A model generated the notes under the pieces. The model had not been told where the DNA came from. It saw only the letters and a list, made by a program, of their open reading frames with translations, and did no database searches. Shown here piece by piece: positions 16,308 through 25,071 of a stretch of DNA of 36,557 bases. The stretch is from assembly GCA_965554225.1 (NCBI GenBank), contig CBEVZC010000019.1, forward strand, positions 1 to 36,557, read 5' to 3'. The translations under genes and the position numbers were made by a program. Source of the stretch: BMS3ABIN04 sp965554225. GTDB lineage: Bacteria > Bacteroidota > Ignavibacteria > Ignavibacteriales > Melioribacteraceae. Each line of letters starts with the position of its first letter. The first letter of the stretch is position 1.

Positions 16308-17795
16308 TTAATGAATAACAAAACCAAGTACTAAATAAATTAAAGCAGTAACTGTTCCTGCGGTTAGAGCATACGGAAGTTGGGTTTTTACATGATCTAT
16401 ATGGTCACTTGCGGAAGCCATTGAAGAAATAATTGTTGTGTCTGAAATGGGTGAACAATGATCACCGAAAACACCGCCACCCAAAACCGCGGCAATAGAA
16501 AGATAAAGATTAGCATTTAATCCTTGAGCCATCGGTACTGCAATAGCAGTCATAATTGCAAAAGTTCCCCAAGATGTTCCTGTGGAAAAAGCTATAAAAC
16601 ATGCTACAAGAAAAATAATTACCGGTACAAAATTAGGTGACAGCCATTGTTTTGATAAATCGGCTACATACTGACCTGTTCCCAATTCACGGCAAACCGT
16701 TCCGATTGCAAAAGCCAGCATCATCAATAATGCCAACGGTATTAAGCCTCCAATCCCTTTGAATGCAAGATCAATTAATTCCTTAAATGAAAATATCTTT
16801 TGACTCCTATAAAGTATAGCGGATACGGTTAGAGCAATCAGAACAGAGTAAAGAACCGAAGCCGAACCCGACCCTTTCCCGATAGCAAAAAAGATTTGCT
16901 CAAACCAAGGATACTGATGAATATTTTCAACATTACCCCAACCGGTAAATACAAGCATAAAAGGCATCATAAGAACCATTGTTGCAATGGGAATTATCAT
17001 GTTTTTTGCTTTCGGTTGAACTTTATCTTTCGTTTGTAAAGAAACCACATCCGTCGAGATCATTGGTGTTGCTCCGTCTCGAATTACCTTTCCTTCTTTT
17101 TGTGCACGCTCTTCCGCTTTTTTCATCGGACCAAAATCTTTACCGGTAACTATGATCGTTACTACCATTACCATTGCCAGCATAGGATAAAAGTTAAAAG
17201 GGAAAGCTCCAAGCATAACGCTGAATGGATGCTCAAAACCTTGTGCTGCCAAAAGTCCCATTATATAAGCTCCCCAAGCATTTAGCGGAATTAAGATACA
17301 AGTCGGAGCGGAAATGGAATCGGCAATATAAGCAAGTTTTTCTCTCGGAATATTCAGCCTGTCGAAAACCGGTCGGAATGTTGTTCCGACAGTGAGTGAG
17401 TTAATACTAGATTCAACAAAAATTGATGTGCCTGTTAACCACGCCAGCAGTTGTACTATGGTTCTGCTTTTACCGATTTTCTTTTTCTCGAGAAAATGAA
17501 GTAACCGGTTGATTAGTTTAACAAATCCGTCAACGCCGCCTGAGCGCTGAATAAAAGCAATAAGAGCGCCGACCAAACTGCTGAACATTATTGTCCGAGT
17601 ATTTCCCGGCTCTTTGAATACGTTAACCAATGCTTCAACCGTGCCCACAGTTCCGTCTAGTAAATATCCTCCTTTTAAAATTACCCAGCCCAGCCAAATG
17701 CCAAATAAAAGTGAAATAAAAACTTGTCTTGTTTTGATAGCAAGGATAATTGCTATTAAAGGCGGAAATAGCGACCAGAAACTGTAATTGTCCAT
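16308..17795 (-). CDS. NhaC-family Na+/H+ antiporter
   Basis: Inner-membrane secondary transporter of 495 residues, the usual size for NhaC/IT-superfamily antiporters, with roughly eleven hydrophobic segments. Recognisable pieces are the N-terminal FWSLFPPLIAIILAIKTRQV, the SSINSLTVGTTFRPVFD segment, FSTGTSWGTFAIMTAIAVPM and GGGVFGDHCSPISDTTIIS, the last being the most conserved NhaC block. It exchanges Na+ for protons; some members instead swap malate for lactate or amino-acid derivatives, so the substrate is not certain. It is a single gene, divergent from the M14 peptidase operon (157-bp gap) and convergent with the amidase gene. A Na+ cycle would fit a marine or sediment organism. Confidence 0.88.
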   Translation of the reverse strand: MDNYSFWSLFPPLIAIILAIKTRQVFISLLFGIWLGWVILKGGYLLDGTVGTVEALVNVFKEPGNTRTIMFSSLVGALIAFIQRSGGVDGFVKLINRLLHFLEKKKIGKSRTIVQLLAWLTGTSIFVESSINSLTVGTTFRPVFDRLNIPREKLAYIADSISAPTCILIPLNAWGAYIMGLLAAQGFEHPFSVMLGAFPFNFYPMLAMVMVVTIIVTGKDFGPMKKAEERAQKEGKVIRDGATPMISTDVVSLQTKDKVQPKAKNMIIPIATMVLMMPFMLVFTGWGNVENIHQYPWFEQIFFAIGKGSGSASVLYSVLIALTVSAILYRSQKIFSFKELIDLAFKGIGGLIPLALLMMLAFAIGTVCRELGTGQYVADLSKQWLSPNFVPVIIFLVACFIAFSTGTSWGTFAIMTAIAVPMAQGLNANLYLSIAAVLGGGVFGDHCSPISDTTIISSMASASDHIDHVKTQLPYALTAGTVTALIYLVLGFVIH

Positions 17796-17952
17796 AAGAC
17801 CTAGAATCGTTTATAATCGAAATAAAAAAACAATTTTGGGATTTAATATAGAAAAATCCCTTAGTTATAATCAATACTTAATAATTTTCAAAAAAATTTT
17901 GTATTCTAAAATTCAAATATATTTTTGTGTCTTAATTTTTAAGGGTATTGCA

Positions 17953-19734
17953 ATGTCAACATTTCAAAAGTATTTAACTATTGTTTTTCTTTTTTTAGTT
18001 TCTAGTATGCTATTAGCTCAAACGATTGAAAATAATAAGTGGGCAACCCGGTTTGAAAGATCGAATTATTTAGAGACCGAAACTTACATGGAAACAATGG
18101 ATTATTTTAAAAGGTTAAGTGATAATTCGAAAATAACAAAGTTCATAAAAATTGGTACTTCGCCACAAGGAAGAGATTTAATGTGCTTAATAGTTGCCAA
18201 AGATAAAGAATTTGATCCGGAGTTGGTAAAAAGAAGCGGTAAAGCAATCATACTAATTCAGAACGGAATTCATTCCGGTGAAATTGAAGGAAAAGACGCA
18301 AGTATGATTCTATTACGACAGATTTTGATTGAAAAGAAATATTCTAAACTTCTAGATCATGTGATTTTGCTGGTGATTCCTATTTTCAATGTTGACGGAC
18401 ATGAACGAAGGAGTCCTTATAACAGAATTAACCAAAACGGTCCGAAAGAAATGGGATGGAGAACTACCGCTCAGAATCTGAATCTAAACCGGGATTACAC
18501 AAAAGCAGATACGCCCGAAATGAAAGCCGTACTGAAATTATTCAGTAATTGGTTGCCGGATATTTATATAGATACTCATACAACCGACGGCGCCGATTAC
18601 AAATACAAAATAACTTATGATATTAGCACTTACCATAATATCCCACCTAAAACAAGAAGTTGGATAAAGGATGTTTTTAAACCTTTTGTTAATTCCAATG
18701 TAGAAAAGGACGGATACCTTATTGCTCCCTATGCCGGATTCATTGACAGGAAAGATATTACAAAAGGTATCAGGGGGTGGGTTTCCGGTCCTCGCTTTTC
18801 GCATGGTTACGCAGCTATTCAAAACCGTCCCGGTTTACTAATTGAAACACACATGCTTAAACCGTATAAGCAGAGAGTGTTTGCTACATTATCACTACTG
18901 AAAGCAGTAATTACTTTAGCAAATAAAGATTACAAAAAACTGGTAAAGTTAAACAAGCGAGCCGATAAGTATGAAGTTGAACATTTCTATAATGAACACT
19001 TTGCTTTTCCGCTTTCATTTAAAATGAATAATAAATTTAAATATTACAATTTTAAGGGAATTAAGTCTGTTCAAGATTCCAGTTGGATAACTGGTTCTGC
19101 TATTACAAGGTACACCGGGGGGAATCAAACTTTTAGAGTTCCGTATTATCATCAAGATGAAGTGGTCGATTCTATTTATCTGCCTAAAGCTTATATTATT
19201 CCAAAAGAATGGAATAAACTAATTAGGATAATGCAGCTACATGGAATTAAAATCGATACTTCAAAGAATCCTACAGAACTGAATGTAGAGATTTATAAAT
19301 TTAAAAATGTAAAATTTCCAAATTATCCGTATGAAAGTCATTTCTCGCCTAACTACAAATATGATGTAATTACTAAAACAAAAATTTATCCCAAAGGAAC
19401 ATTCGTTGTCAAAACAAATCAAAGAACAATTGGAGTAATAGCGAACTTGCTTGAACCGAAAGGAAGGGATTCATTTGTAAAGTGGGGATTAATGAATCAG
19501 ATTTTTGAAAGAAAAGAATATTTTGAAATTTACTCAATGGAACCGATTGCGGAAAAAATGGCTGAACAGAATCCGGAATTGAAAAGAGAATTTTTTAAGA
19601 AAGTTAAAGAAGATGAAAAATTTCGAACAAACCCAAGAGAACGATTGAATTTTTTCTATGAAAGATCGCCTTACTACGATAGTCACTATTTGATTTATCC
19701 GGTTGCGAGAGTTCCATTTTCAAATAAGAAATAA
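17953..19734 (+). CDS. M14-family zinc carboxypeptidase, secreted
   Basis: Exported metallocarboxypeptidase of the M14 family, 593 residues. I use the ATG at 17953 because it has AAGGG eight bases upstream and begins a signal peptide (MSTFQKYLTIVFLFLVSSMLLAQ). The longer frame from 17788 would run into the divergent nhaC start. Zinc ligands are His107 and Glu110 in HSGEIEG and His209 in IDTHTTDG. The substrate-binding pair is Asn179-Arg180 in NLNRDY and the catalytic Glu is 298 in LIETHM. It removes C-terminal residues from peptides or muropeptides in the periplasm. Its stop overlaps the next ATG by one base (TAATG), so it is translationally coupled to the ABC ATPase. That makes it the first gene of the transporter/ergothioneine run, an unexpected partner. 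Confidence 0.88.
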   Translation: MSTFQKYLTIVFLFLVSSMLLAQTIENNKWATRFERSNYLETETYMETMDYFKRLSDNSKITKFIKIGTSPQGRDLMCLIVAKDKEFDPELVKRSGKAIILIQNGIHSGEIEGKDASMILLRQILIEKKYSKLLDHVILLVIPIFNVDGHERRSPYNRINQNGPKEMGWRTTAQNLNLNRDYTKADTPEMKAVLKLFSNWLPDIYIDTHTTDGADYKYKITYDISTYHNIPPKTRSWIKDVFKPFVNSNVEKDGYLIAPYAGFIDRKDITKGIRGWVSGPRFSHGYAAIQNRPGLLIETHMLKPYKQRVFATLSLLKAVITLANKDYKKLVKLNKRADKYEVEHFYNEHFAFPLSFKMNNKFKYYNFKGIKSVQDSSWITGSAITRYTGGNQTFRVPYYHQDEVVDSIYLPKAYIIPKEWNKLIRIMQLHGIKIDTSKNPTELNVEIYKFKNVKFPNYPYESHFSPNYKYDVITKTKIYPKGTFVVKTNQRTIGVIANLLEPKGRDSFVKWGLMNQIFERKEYFEIYSMEPIAEKMAEQNPELKREFFKKVKEDEKFRTNPRERLNFFYERSPYYDSHYLIYPVARVPFSNKK

Positions 19735-20474
19735 TGATTACACTAAAAAATATACATAAAGAATACAACGGTGTAAAAGCGCTAAACGGAATTACATTGA
19801 ATTGCAAGGATGCAAATACTACTCTTGTTATTGGGCCCAGCGGTTGCGGTAAATCGACTTTGTTAAGAATTATTACCGGCTTAATTAAACCCGATGCCGG
19901 TCAGGTAAAAATTTACAATCAATTACTTACTGATAAAATTCTATTTGATATAAGAAGAAAAATGGGTTATGTAATTCAAGACGGTGGATTATTCCCACAC
20001 TTAACCGCACTTGAAAATATTACTCTTATGGCAAATTATCTGAAGTGGGATGATGTTAAAATTAACGAACGGGTGAAATATCTATCCGAACTGACACATT
20101 ACCCGGAACAATTTCTTGGTAAATATCCGATCGAACTATCCGGAGGACAAGCTCAGCGTGTTAGTATAATGAGAGCCTTAATGCTTGATCCGGATATTTT
20201 ATTGTTAGATGAACCACTCGGTTCTCTCGATCCGTTAATCCGGTTTGAACTTCAAAAAGATTTGAAAAATATTTTTTCGGAATTAAAGAAAAATGTCGTA
20301 TTGGTTACACACGACTTGAACGAAGCAGTTTATTTTGCGGATAAAATTGTTTTAATTAAAGACGGACAAATAGAACAAGAGGATGAACCCGGAAAATTAT
20401 TTGCTAATCCTAAAACTTCTTTTGTCGAGAAATTTATAAATGCGCAAATATCACATATTAATATTGTTAGTTAA
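19734..20474 (+). CDS. ABC transporter ATPase, OpuCA/EgtV-like
   Basis: ATPase subunit of an ABC importer of the quaternary-amine (OpuC/ProV) group, 246 residues. It has Walker A GPSGCGKST (about 33-41), Q-loop VIQDGGLFPHL, signature LSGGQAQRVS, Walker B ILLLDEPLGSLDP and H-loop VTHDLNEA. It ends soon after the nucleotide domain, without the CBS pair that OpuCA/ProV use for osmotic sensing, so it is probably not an osmoregulated betaine system. It overlaps the peptidase stop by one base, and its own stop touches the ATG of the substrate-binding/permease gene. With egtB and egtD just downstream, uptake of ergothioneine or hercynine, as described for EgtUV systems in Helicobacter and Streptococcus, is the favoured hypothesis. 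Betaine, choline or carnitine are the alternatives. Confidence 0.85.
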   Translation: MITLKNIHKEYNGVKALNGITLNCKDANTTLVIGPSGCGKSTLLRIITGLIKPDAGQVKIYNQLLTDKILFDIRRKMGYVIQDGGLFPHLTALENITLMANYLKWDDVKINERVKYLSELTHYPEQFLGKYPIELSGGQAQRVSIMRALMLDPDILLLDEPLGSLDPLIRFELQKDLKNIFSELKKNVVLVTHDLNEAVYFADKIVLIKDGQIEQEDEPGKLFANPKTSFVEKFINAQISHINIVS

Positions 20475-21980
20475 ATGAAAAAGATATTACTACTGTTTAT
20501 GTTTTTCTTGCTCGCTGTTTCCAATAATTATCCGGAATCAAGCAGTGAAAAGATTGTAAAAATTGGTTCGAAAAAATTTACGGAATCTGTTATACTCGGA
20601 GAGATTGCAACTGACTTATTACGGGCAAACAATATTAAATGTGAACATGTTATGCAGCTCGGAGGCACAAGAATTTTGTGGAATGCATTGCTAAAAGGCG
20701 ATATTGATATTTATCCGGAATATACCGGAACTATTATTCACGAGTTATTTTCCGGTGAAGTAATAAATTCATTCGAACAACTTAAACTTAAACTAAGCGA
20801 AAAAGGAATAAGCGCTACAAACCCAATTGGCTTTAACAATACCTATGCAATAGGTGTTACACAAAAAACTGCAAGAAAATATAATCTGCATAAAATTTCG
20901 GATTTAAGGAATTATCCTAATTTAAAAATTGCTTTTACCAATGAGTTTATGGATAGAAAAGACGGCTGGTTAGGGCTGCAACAAACTTATAACCTGCCTC
21001 AAAGCAATGTGAACGGTGTTGATCACGATTTGGCATACAAAGGATTAGCAAGCGGCAGCGTTGATGTAATTGATCTTTACTCTACGGATGCGGAAATAGA
21101 ATATTATAATATTTATATATTGAATGATGATTTGCACTATTTCCCGGAATACAAAGCTGTTTATCTTTATCGAAAATCACTTGAAAATACAAAACCTTTT
21201 GTAATAGAAATTTTAAAAATGCTCGAGAATACAATTGATGCAAAAGAAATGAGAAAATTAAACGCGAAAGTGAAAATTAATAAAGAAACCGAAAGCAAGG
21301 TAGCAAGTGACTTTGTAAGAAAAATTTTTAATATAAAAATTCAAAGTATCGAAAAAACATTTTGGAACCGACTTACAAAAACCACTAAAGATCATTTGAT
21401 ATTAGTTCTAATATCTTTAACGGCAGCAATTTTGCTTTCTATACCTTTGGGAATATTTGCTTTTAAATTTGCAAAGTTCGGAAAAATAGTTTTGGGAATT
21501 ACCGGTATAATTCAAACTATACCGTCATTAGCATTGCTGGTATTTATGATTCCGTTTTTTGGCATTGGCGCCGAACCTGCGATTGTCGCTTTGTTTTTGT
21601 ATAGTCTGCTTCCAATTGTAAGGAACACTTACTTGGGATTTCAAAATATTCCTTTAACAATCAGGGAATCTGCAGAAGTTTTAGGTTTGTCAAAGTTTCA
21701 AATTCTGACTAAAATTGAATTGCCCTTAGCATCAAGATCAATAATATCCGGGATAAAAACATCTTCGGTGATTAATGTTGGTACTGCTACGTTGGGAGCA
21801 TTAATCGGTGCCGGTGGTTACGGTCAGCCTATTTTAACCGGAATAAGATTGGATAATATTTCATTAATTTTGGAAGGTGCTGTTCCGGCGGCAGTTTTGG
21901 CATTATTAGTTCAGCTTTTATTCGATTTATCGGAAAAGGTATTTGTTCCAAAGGGATTAAGATTGTCAACTCAAAACTAG
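20475..21980 (+). CDS. ABC transporter substrate-binding/permease fusion, OpuC/EgtU-like
   Basis: Importer subunit of 501 residues joining the solute receptor and the membrane channel. After a signal/anchor segment (1-20) comes an OpuAC-type binding domain (about 28-285) with KIGSKKFTESVILGEI, QLGGTRILWNALLKGDIDIYPEYTGT and ASGSVDVIDLYSTDAEI. A BPD_transp_1 permease with about five or six helices follows (about 305-495), including the loop EVLGLSKFQILTKIELPLA that contacts the ATPase. As I recall, in described EgtU proteins the permease comes first and the receptor last; here the order is reversed. It starts at the base after the ATPase stop and lies 74 bp before egtB. The ligand is not readable from motifs, so an ergothioneine specificity rests on neighbours. 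Confidence 0.85.
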   Translation: MKKILLLFMFFLLAVSNNYPESSSEKIVKIGSKKFTESVILGEIATDLLRANNIKCEHVMQLGGTRILWNALLKGDIDIYPEYTGTIIHELFSGEVINSFEQLKLKLSEKGISATNPIGFNNTYAIGVTQKTARKYNLHKISDLRNYPNLKIAFTNEFMDRKDGWLGLQQTYNLPQSNVNGVDHDLAYKGLASGSVDVIDLYSTDAEIEYYNIYILNDDLHYFPEYKAVYLYRKSLENTKPFVIEILKMLENTIDAKEMRKLNAKVKINKETESKVASDFVRKIFNIKIQSIEKTFWNRLTKTTKDHLILVLISLTAAILLSIPLGIFAFKFAKFGKIVLGITGIIQTIPSLALLVFMIPFFGIGAEPAIVALFLYSLLPIVRNTYLGFQNIPLTIRESAEVLGLSKFQILTKIELPLASRSIISGIKTSSVINVGTATLGALIGAGGYGQPILTGIRLDNISLILEGAVPAAVLALLVQLLFDLSEKVFVPKGLRLSTQN

Positions 21981-22054
21981 ATGGATTCTCTGAATTGGTT
22001 TTTGAATAAAACTTTTTTAGTTTATGATTATTATTAAAAGAAATGGTGTTTAAT

Positions 22055-23359
22055 ATGAAAGTTAAAACAGCAACAGATGGGCAAAAAGAAAAGACAGCAC
22101 TTTCTCTTAGACAAGATATTCAACAGAGGTTTAATAAGTTTCGTGAGTTTTCAACAAAGATTTGTAAGACATTGGAAACAGAAGATTATGTAATTCAATC
22201 TATGCCGGATGTTAGTCCTACCAAATGGCATTTAGCTCATGTTACCTGGTTCTTTGAAACTTTTCTTCTTGAAAAAGTTTATCCGGATTATCAATCACCA
22301 AATTCCTTATTTACGTATTTATTTAATTCGTATTACATTCAAGTCGGTAAAAGATGGAACAGACCCGAACGCGGTTTGCTTTCCAGACCAACTGTTAAAG
22401 AGGTTTACGAATATAGAAAATATGTAGACGATCAAATGAATAAATTTTTTGAATCGGCAACGGACGCTATGCTGGAGGAAATGAAAGTGGTTATTGAAAT
22501 CGGATTAAATCATGAACAGCAGCATCAAGAATTAATATTAACTGATATAAAACATGTTCTGTCGCAAAACCCGTCGCATCCCGTATTTCATGAAAGAGAA
22601 GTTTTATTTGATTCCGAAATTCCGGAATTAAAATGGATTAAGAACGAAGGGGGATTAGTTGAGATTGGTTACGACGGCGACGAATTTTTTTATGATAATG
22701 AAAAACCTGTCCACAAAGAATTTTTAAATCCTTTTGCAGCTGCAAACAGATTGGTTACGAATAAAGAATTTATTGAATTTATTGAGTCCGGTGGATATAA
22801 AAATTCTGTTCTTTGGTTGTCTGACGGAATTGCAACAGTCGAACAAAATAATTGGGAAGCTCCGTTATATTGGCAAACAGTTGATGGTGAATGGATGAAC
22901 TTTACTTTGAATGGATTTCGTAAAATAAATCCCGCTGAACCGGTTACACATATTTCTTATTATGAAGCAGATGCGTTTGCAAGATGGGCAAATTCGCGTT
23001 TGTTGACCGAAGCCGAATGGGAAGTGATTTCTAAAACCGGAAAAGTCGAAGGTAATTTTGTTGAGAATGAAAACTATCATCCTGTTTCATTAAAAGAAAC
23101 ATTTGAAGATCATAAAATAAATCAGTTTTTCGGAGATGTTTGGGAATGGACCCAAAGCCCTTATACACCTTATCCCGGCTACAAAACACCGCCGGGTGCA
23201 ATTGGTGAATATAACGGAAAGTTTATGTCGAATCAAATGGTATTGCGCGGCGGCTCCTGCGCTACGTCAGTAACTCATATAAGAAATACATACAGAAATT
23301 TTTTCCCGCCTCATGCCAGATGGCAGTTTACAGGAATCAGATTAGCAAAAGATTTATAG
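22055..23359 (+). CDS. egtB: Ergothioneine biosynthesis protein EgtB (hercynine sulfoxide synthase)
   Basis: Non-haem iron oxygenase that joins hercynine to a thiol (gamma-glutamylcysteine or cysteine) using O2, giving a sulfoxide. The protein is 434 residues, normal for EgtB. The N-terminal DinB_2 domain carries the iron ligands: WHLAH (about 58-62 in this numbering) and HEQQH (about 153-157). Between them, GKRWNRPERGLLSRPT matches the EgtB substrate-loop pattern. The C-terminal FGE-sulfatase/lectin-like domain shows FFGDVWEWTQSPYTPYPGY and LRGGSCAT...RNFFPPHARWQFTGIRLA. I prefer the ATG at 22055 (GGTG seven bases upstream); ATG 22043 adds four residues. AGGAG bridges directly into egtD. No egtA, egtC or egtE is in the window, so the sulfur donor and C-S lyase cannot be named. 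Confidence 0.93.
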   Translation: MKVKTATDGQKEKTALSLRQDIQQRFNKFREFSTKICKTLETEDYVIQSMPDVSPTKWHLAHVTWFFETFLLEKVYPDYQSPNSLFTYLFNSYYIQVGKRWNRPERGLLSRPTVKEVYEYRKYVDDQMNKFFESATDAMLEEMKVVIEIGLNHEQQHQELILTDIKHVLSQNPSHPVFHEREVLFDSEIPELKWIKNEGGLVEIGYDGDEFFYDNEKPVHKEFLNPFAAANRLVTNKEFIEFIESGGYKNSVLWLSDGIATVEQNNWEAPLYWQTVDGEWMNFTLNGFRKINPAEPVTHISYYEADAFARWANSRLLTEAEWEVISKTGKVEGNFVENENYHPVSLKETFEDHKINQFFGDVWEWTQSPYTPYPGYKTPPGAIGEYNGKFMSNQMVLRGGSCATSVTHIRNTYRNFFPPHARWQFTGIRLAKDL

Positions 23360-23366
23360 GAGAAAA

Positions 23367-24308
23367 ATGGAAACAATTTTAGAGAGTAATAAAACTTTAT
23401 TAGATGAAGTCATAGATGGTCTTTCGTTTAAACAAAAACATCTTCCGAGTAAATTATTTTATGATGAATACGGTTCAAAATTATTCGATCAAATATGTGA
23501 ATTAAAGGAATATTATTTAACGAGAACCGAACGGCAGATTATGATAGATAATATTTCCGATATAGTAAAAGCGATTCCTAAAAATTCACTTTTAATAGAG
23601 TTTGGCAGTGGCAGCAGCACTAAAACCAGACTTCTGTTAGAAAGGATAAAACATTTGAGCGGGTACGTACCTATTGACATTTCGGAAGAACATTTGCTTA
23701 ACTCTGCCGAAAGTTTAAGGAAAGAATATCCTGGTTTGGATATTTATCCGTTAGCAGCTGACTATACCAAACATTTGAAACTTCCGAAAATTTCAAGAGA
23801 TGTTGAACATAGAATAACTTACTTTCCTGGTTCAACAATAGGTAACTTCACCCATACTCAAGCGAAGGAATTTTTAAAAGTTATTGCCGAAGAATGCGGT
23901 ATTGGAGGCGGACTAATTATAGGCTTTGATCTGGTTAAGGATCGTAATGTATTGCTGGCAGCTTACAATGATAAAGAGGGAATTACTGCAAAATTTAATT
24001 TGAACATATTAAGAAGACTAAACAATGAATTCGGCGCCGATTTTAATATGGAATCATTCAAACATAATGCAATTTTTAATGAAGATAAAAGTAGAATTGA
24101 GATGCACTTGATTAGTCTTGAGGATCAAATAGTTCATTTGAATGATCTAAAATTTCATTTTTATCAAGGCGAAACAATTCTTACCGAATATTCACACAAA
24201 TATACTATAGAAAGCTTTAAGGAACTTGCTCAAGATTATTTTACATTTGAAAAATATTGGACTGATGAAAATAATTACTTTTGTATTGCTTATCTTGAAG
24301 TAAAGTAG
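23367..24308 (+). CDS. egtD: L-histidine N-alpha-methyltransferase
   Basis: S-adenosylmethionine-dependent enzyme that trimethylates histidine to hercynine, the first step of ergothioneine synthesis. 313 residues against about 320 in mycobacteria. The N-terminus has SKLFYDEYGSKLFDQICELKEYY, equivalent to the EgtD opening with its substrate-binding Tyr. The SAM site is LIEFGSGSSTKTRLLLE (about 75-91), followed by PIDISEEHL and FPGSTIGNF. Near the C-terminus ILTEYSHKYT preserves the Glu-x-Ser pair that contacts the imidazole ring in the mycobacterial enzyme (Glu282/Ser284, from memory). This supports histidine rather than another substrate. It starts 7 bp after egtB with AGGAG overlapping the egtB stop, so the two are co-translated. 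The egtB-egtD pairing makes the assignment firm. Confidence 0.95.
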   Translation: METILESNKTLLDEVIDGLSFKQKHLPSKLFYDEYGSKLFDQICELKEYYLTRTERQIMIDNISDIVKAIPKNSLLIEFGSGSSTKTRLLLERIKHLSGYVPIDISEEHLLNSAESLRKEYPGLDIYPLAADYTKHLKLPKISRDVEHRITYFPGSTIGNFTHTQAKEFLKVIAEECGIGGGLIIGFDLVKDRNVLLAAYNDKEGITAKFNLNILRRLNNEFGADFNMESFKHNAIFNEDKSRIEMHLISLEDQIVHLNDLKFHFYQGETILTEYSHKYTIESFKELAQDYFTFEKYWTDENNYFCIAYLEVK

Positions 24309-24330
24309 AAGAATATAACGTGAAGTTGAG

Positions 24331-25068
24331 ATGGCAAAGAAAACAAACACGGCCGGATCAAAAGGATTTATAAAAAAAGTTTTTTTTAAATTTCTTATAC
24401 CTGTTTTTTTTAGTTTTTTAATTTATTCACTTTTAATTGTTTTGTTGTTTAAGTGGATAAACCCTCCGACAACAGCATTCATTCAAAATACCGATAGGAA
24501 TTCAAAGTTATTAAGAACAAATTTTGATGTTAGCGAAATAAAGTGGATAAGCTTTAATAAAATTTCAAAAAACGTAGTTCTAGCGGTCATTGCTTCGGAA
24601 GATCAAAGATTTTTATCTCACCACGGATTTGATGTAACGGAGATTGAAAAAGCAATTCAGGATAAAATGAAAGGGAAACGACTGCGAGGTGCCAGTACAA
24701 TCTCTCAACAAGTGGCTAAAAATTTATTTTTGTGGTCAGGCAAAAATTATTTTAGAAAGTTAGCCGAATCATATTATACATTGCTTCTGGAACTTTTTTG
24801 GAGTAAGCGTAGAATTATTGAAGTATACTTAAACATTGCCGAATTTGGAAAAAATGTTTACGGGGTGGGAAAAGCTTCTAAATTATTTTATCACAAACCC
24901 GCTTCAAAATTAAACAGGTATGATGCAGCGCTTCTTGCTGCAGTTTTACCAAATCCCATTAAGTTTAAAATCAGCAATCCGTCAAGATACTTAAGATTAA
25001 GGCAAAATGAAATAATGGATCAGATGAATCAATTGGGCGGAATTAGTTTTATTAAAAAATTGTATTGA
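24331..25068 (+). CDS. mtgA: Monofunctional peptidoglycan glycosyltransferase
   Basis: Membrane-anchored GT51 enzyme that polymerises lipid II into glycan strands, 245 residues (family about 230-250). One N-terminal transmembrane segment (about 20-42) precedes the GT51 domain. The catalytic Glu is in ASEDQRFLSHHGFD (about 89-102), followed by RGASTISQQVAKNLFLW, the second Glu in ELFWSKRRIIEVYLNIAEFG and the YGVGKASKLFYHK segment. No transpeptidase domain is present, which separates it from class A PBPs. It begins 22 bp after egtD and ends 3 bp from the convergent cytochrome b gene. Its place in the ergothioneine run has no clear metabolic logic; it may simply be co-transcribed. Confidence 0.93.
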   Translation: MAKKTNTAGSKGFIKKVFFKFLIPVFFSFLIYSLLIVLLFKWINPPTTAFIQNTDRNSKLLRTNFDVSEIKWISFNKISKNVVLAVIASEDQRFLSHHGFDVTEIEKAIQDKMKGKRLRGASTISQQVAKNLFLWSGKNYFRKLAESYYTLLLELFWSKRRIIEVYLNIAEFGKNVYGVGKASKLFYHKPASKLNRYDAALLAAVLPNPIKFKISNPSRYLRLRQNEIMDQMNQLGGISFIKKLY

Positions 25069-25071
25069 TTT

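Noticed and set aside
17788..17952. Longer N-terminus for the M14 peptidase starting at 17788
   Set aside because: It overlaps the divergent nhaC start, has no ribosome site, and would bury the signal peptide that begins at 17953.
22055..23359. Formylglycine-generating or generic sulfatase-modifying enzyme
   Set aside because: The FGE-like part is preceded by a DinB domain with the HEQQH iron motif, and egtD follows directly; this is EgtB.
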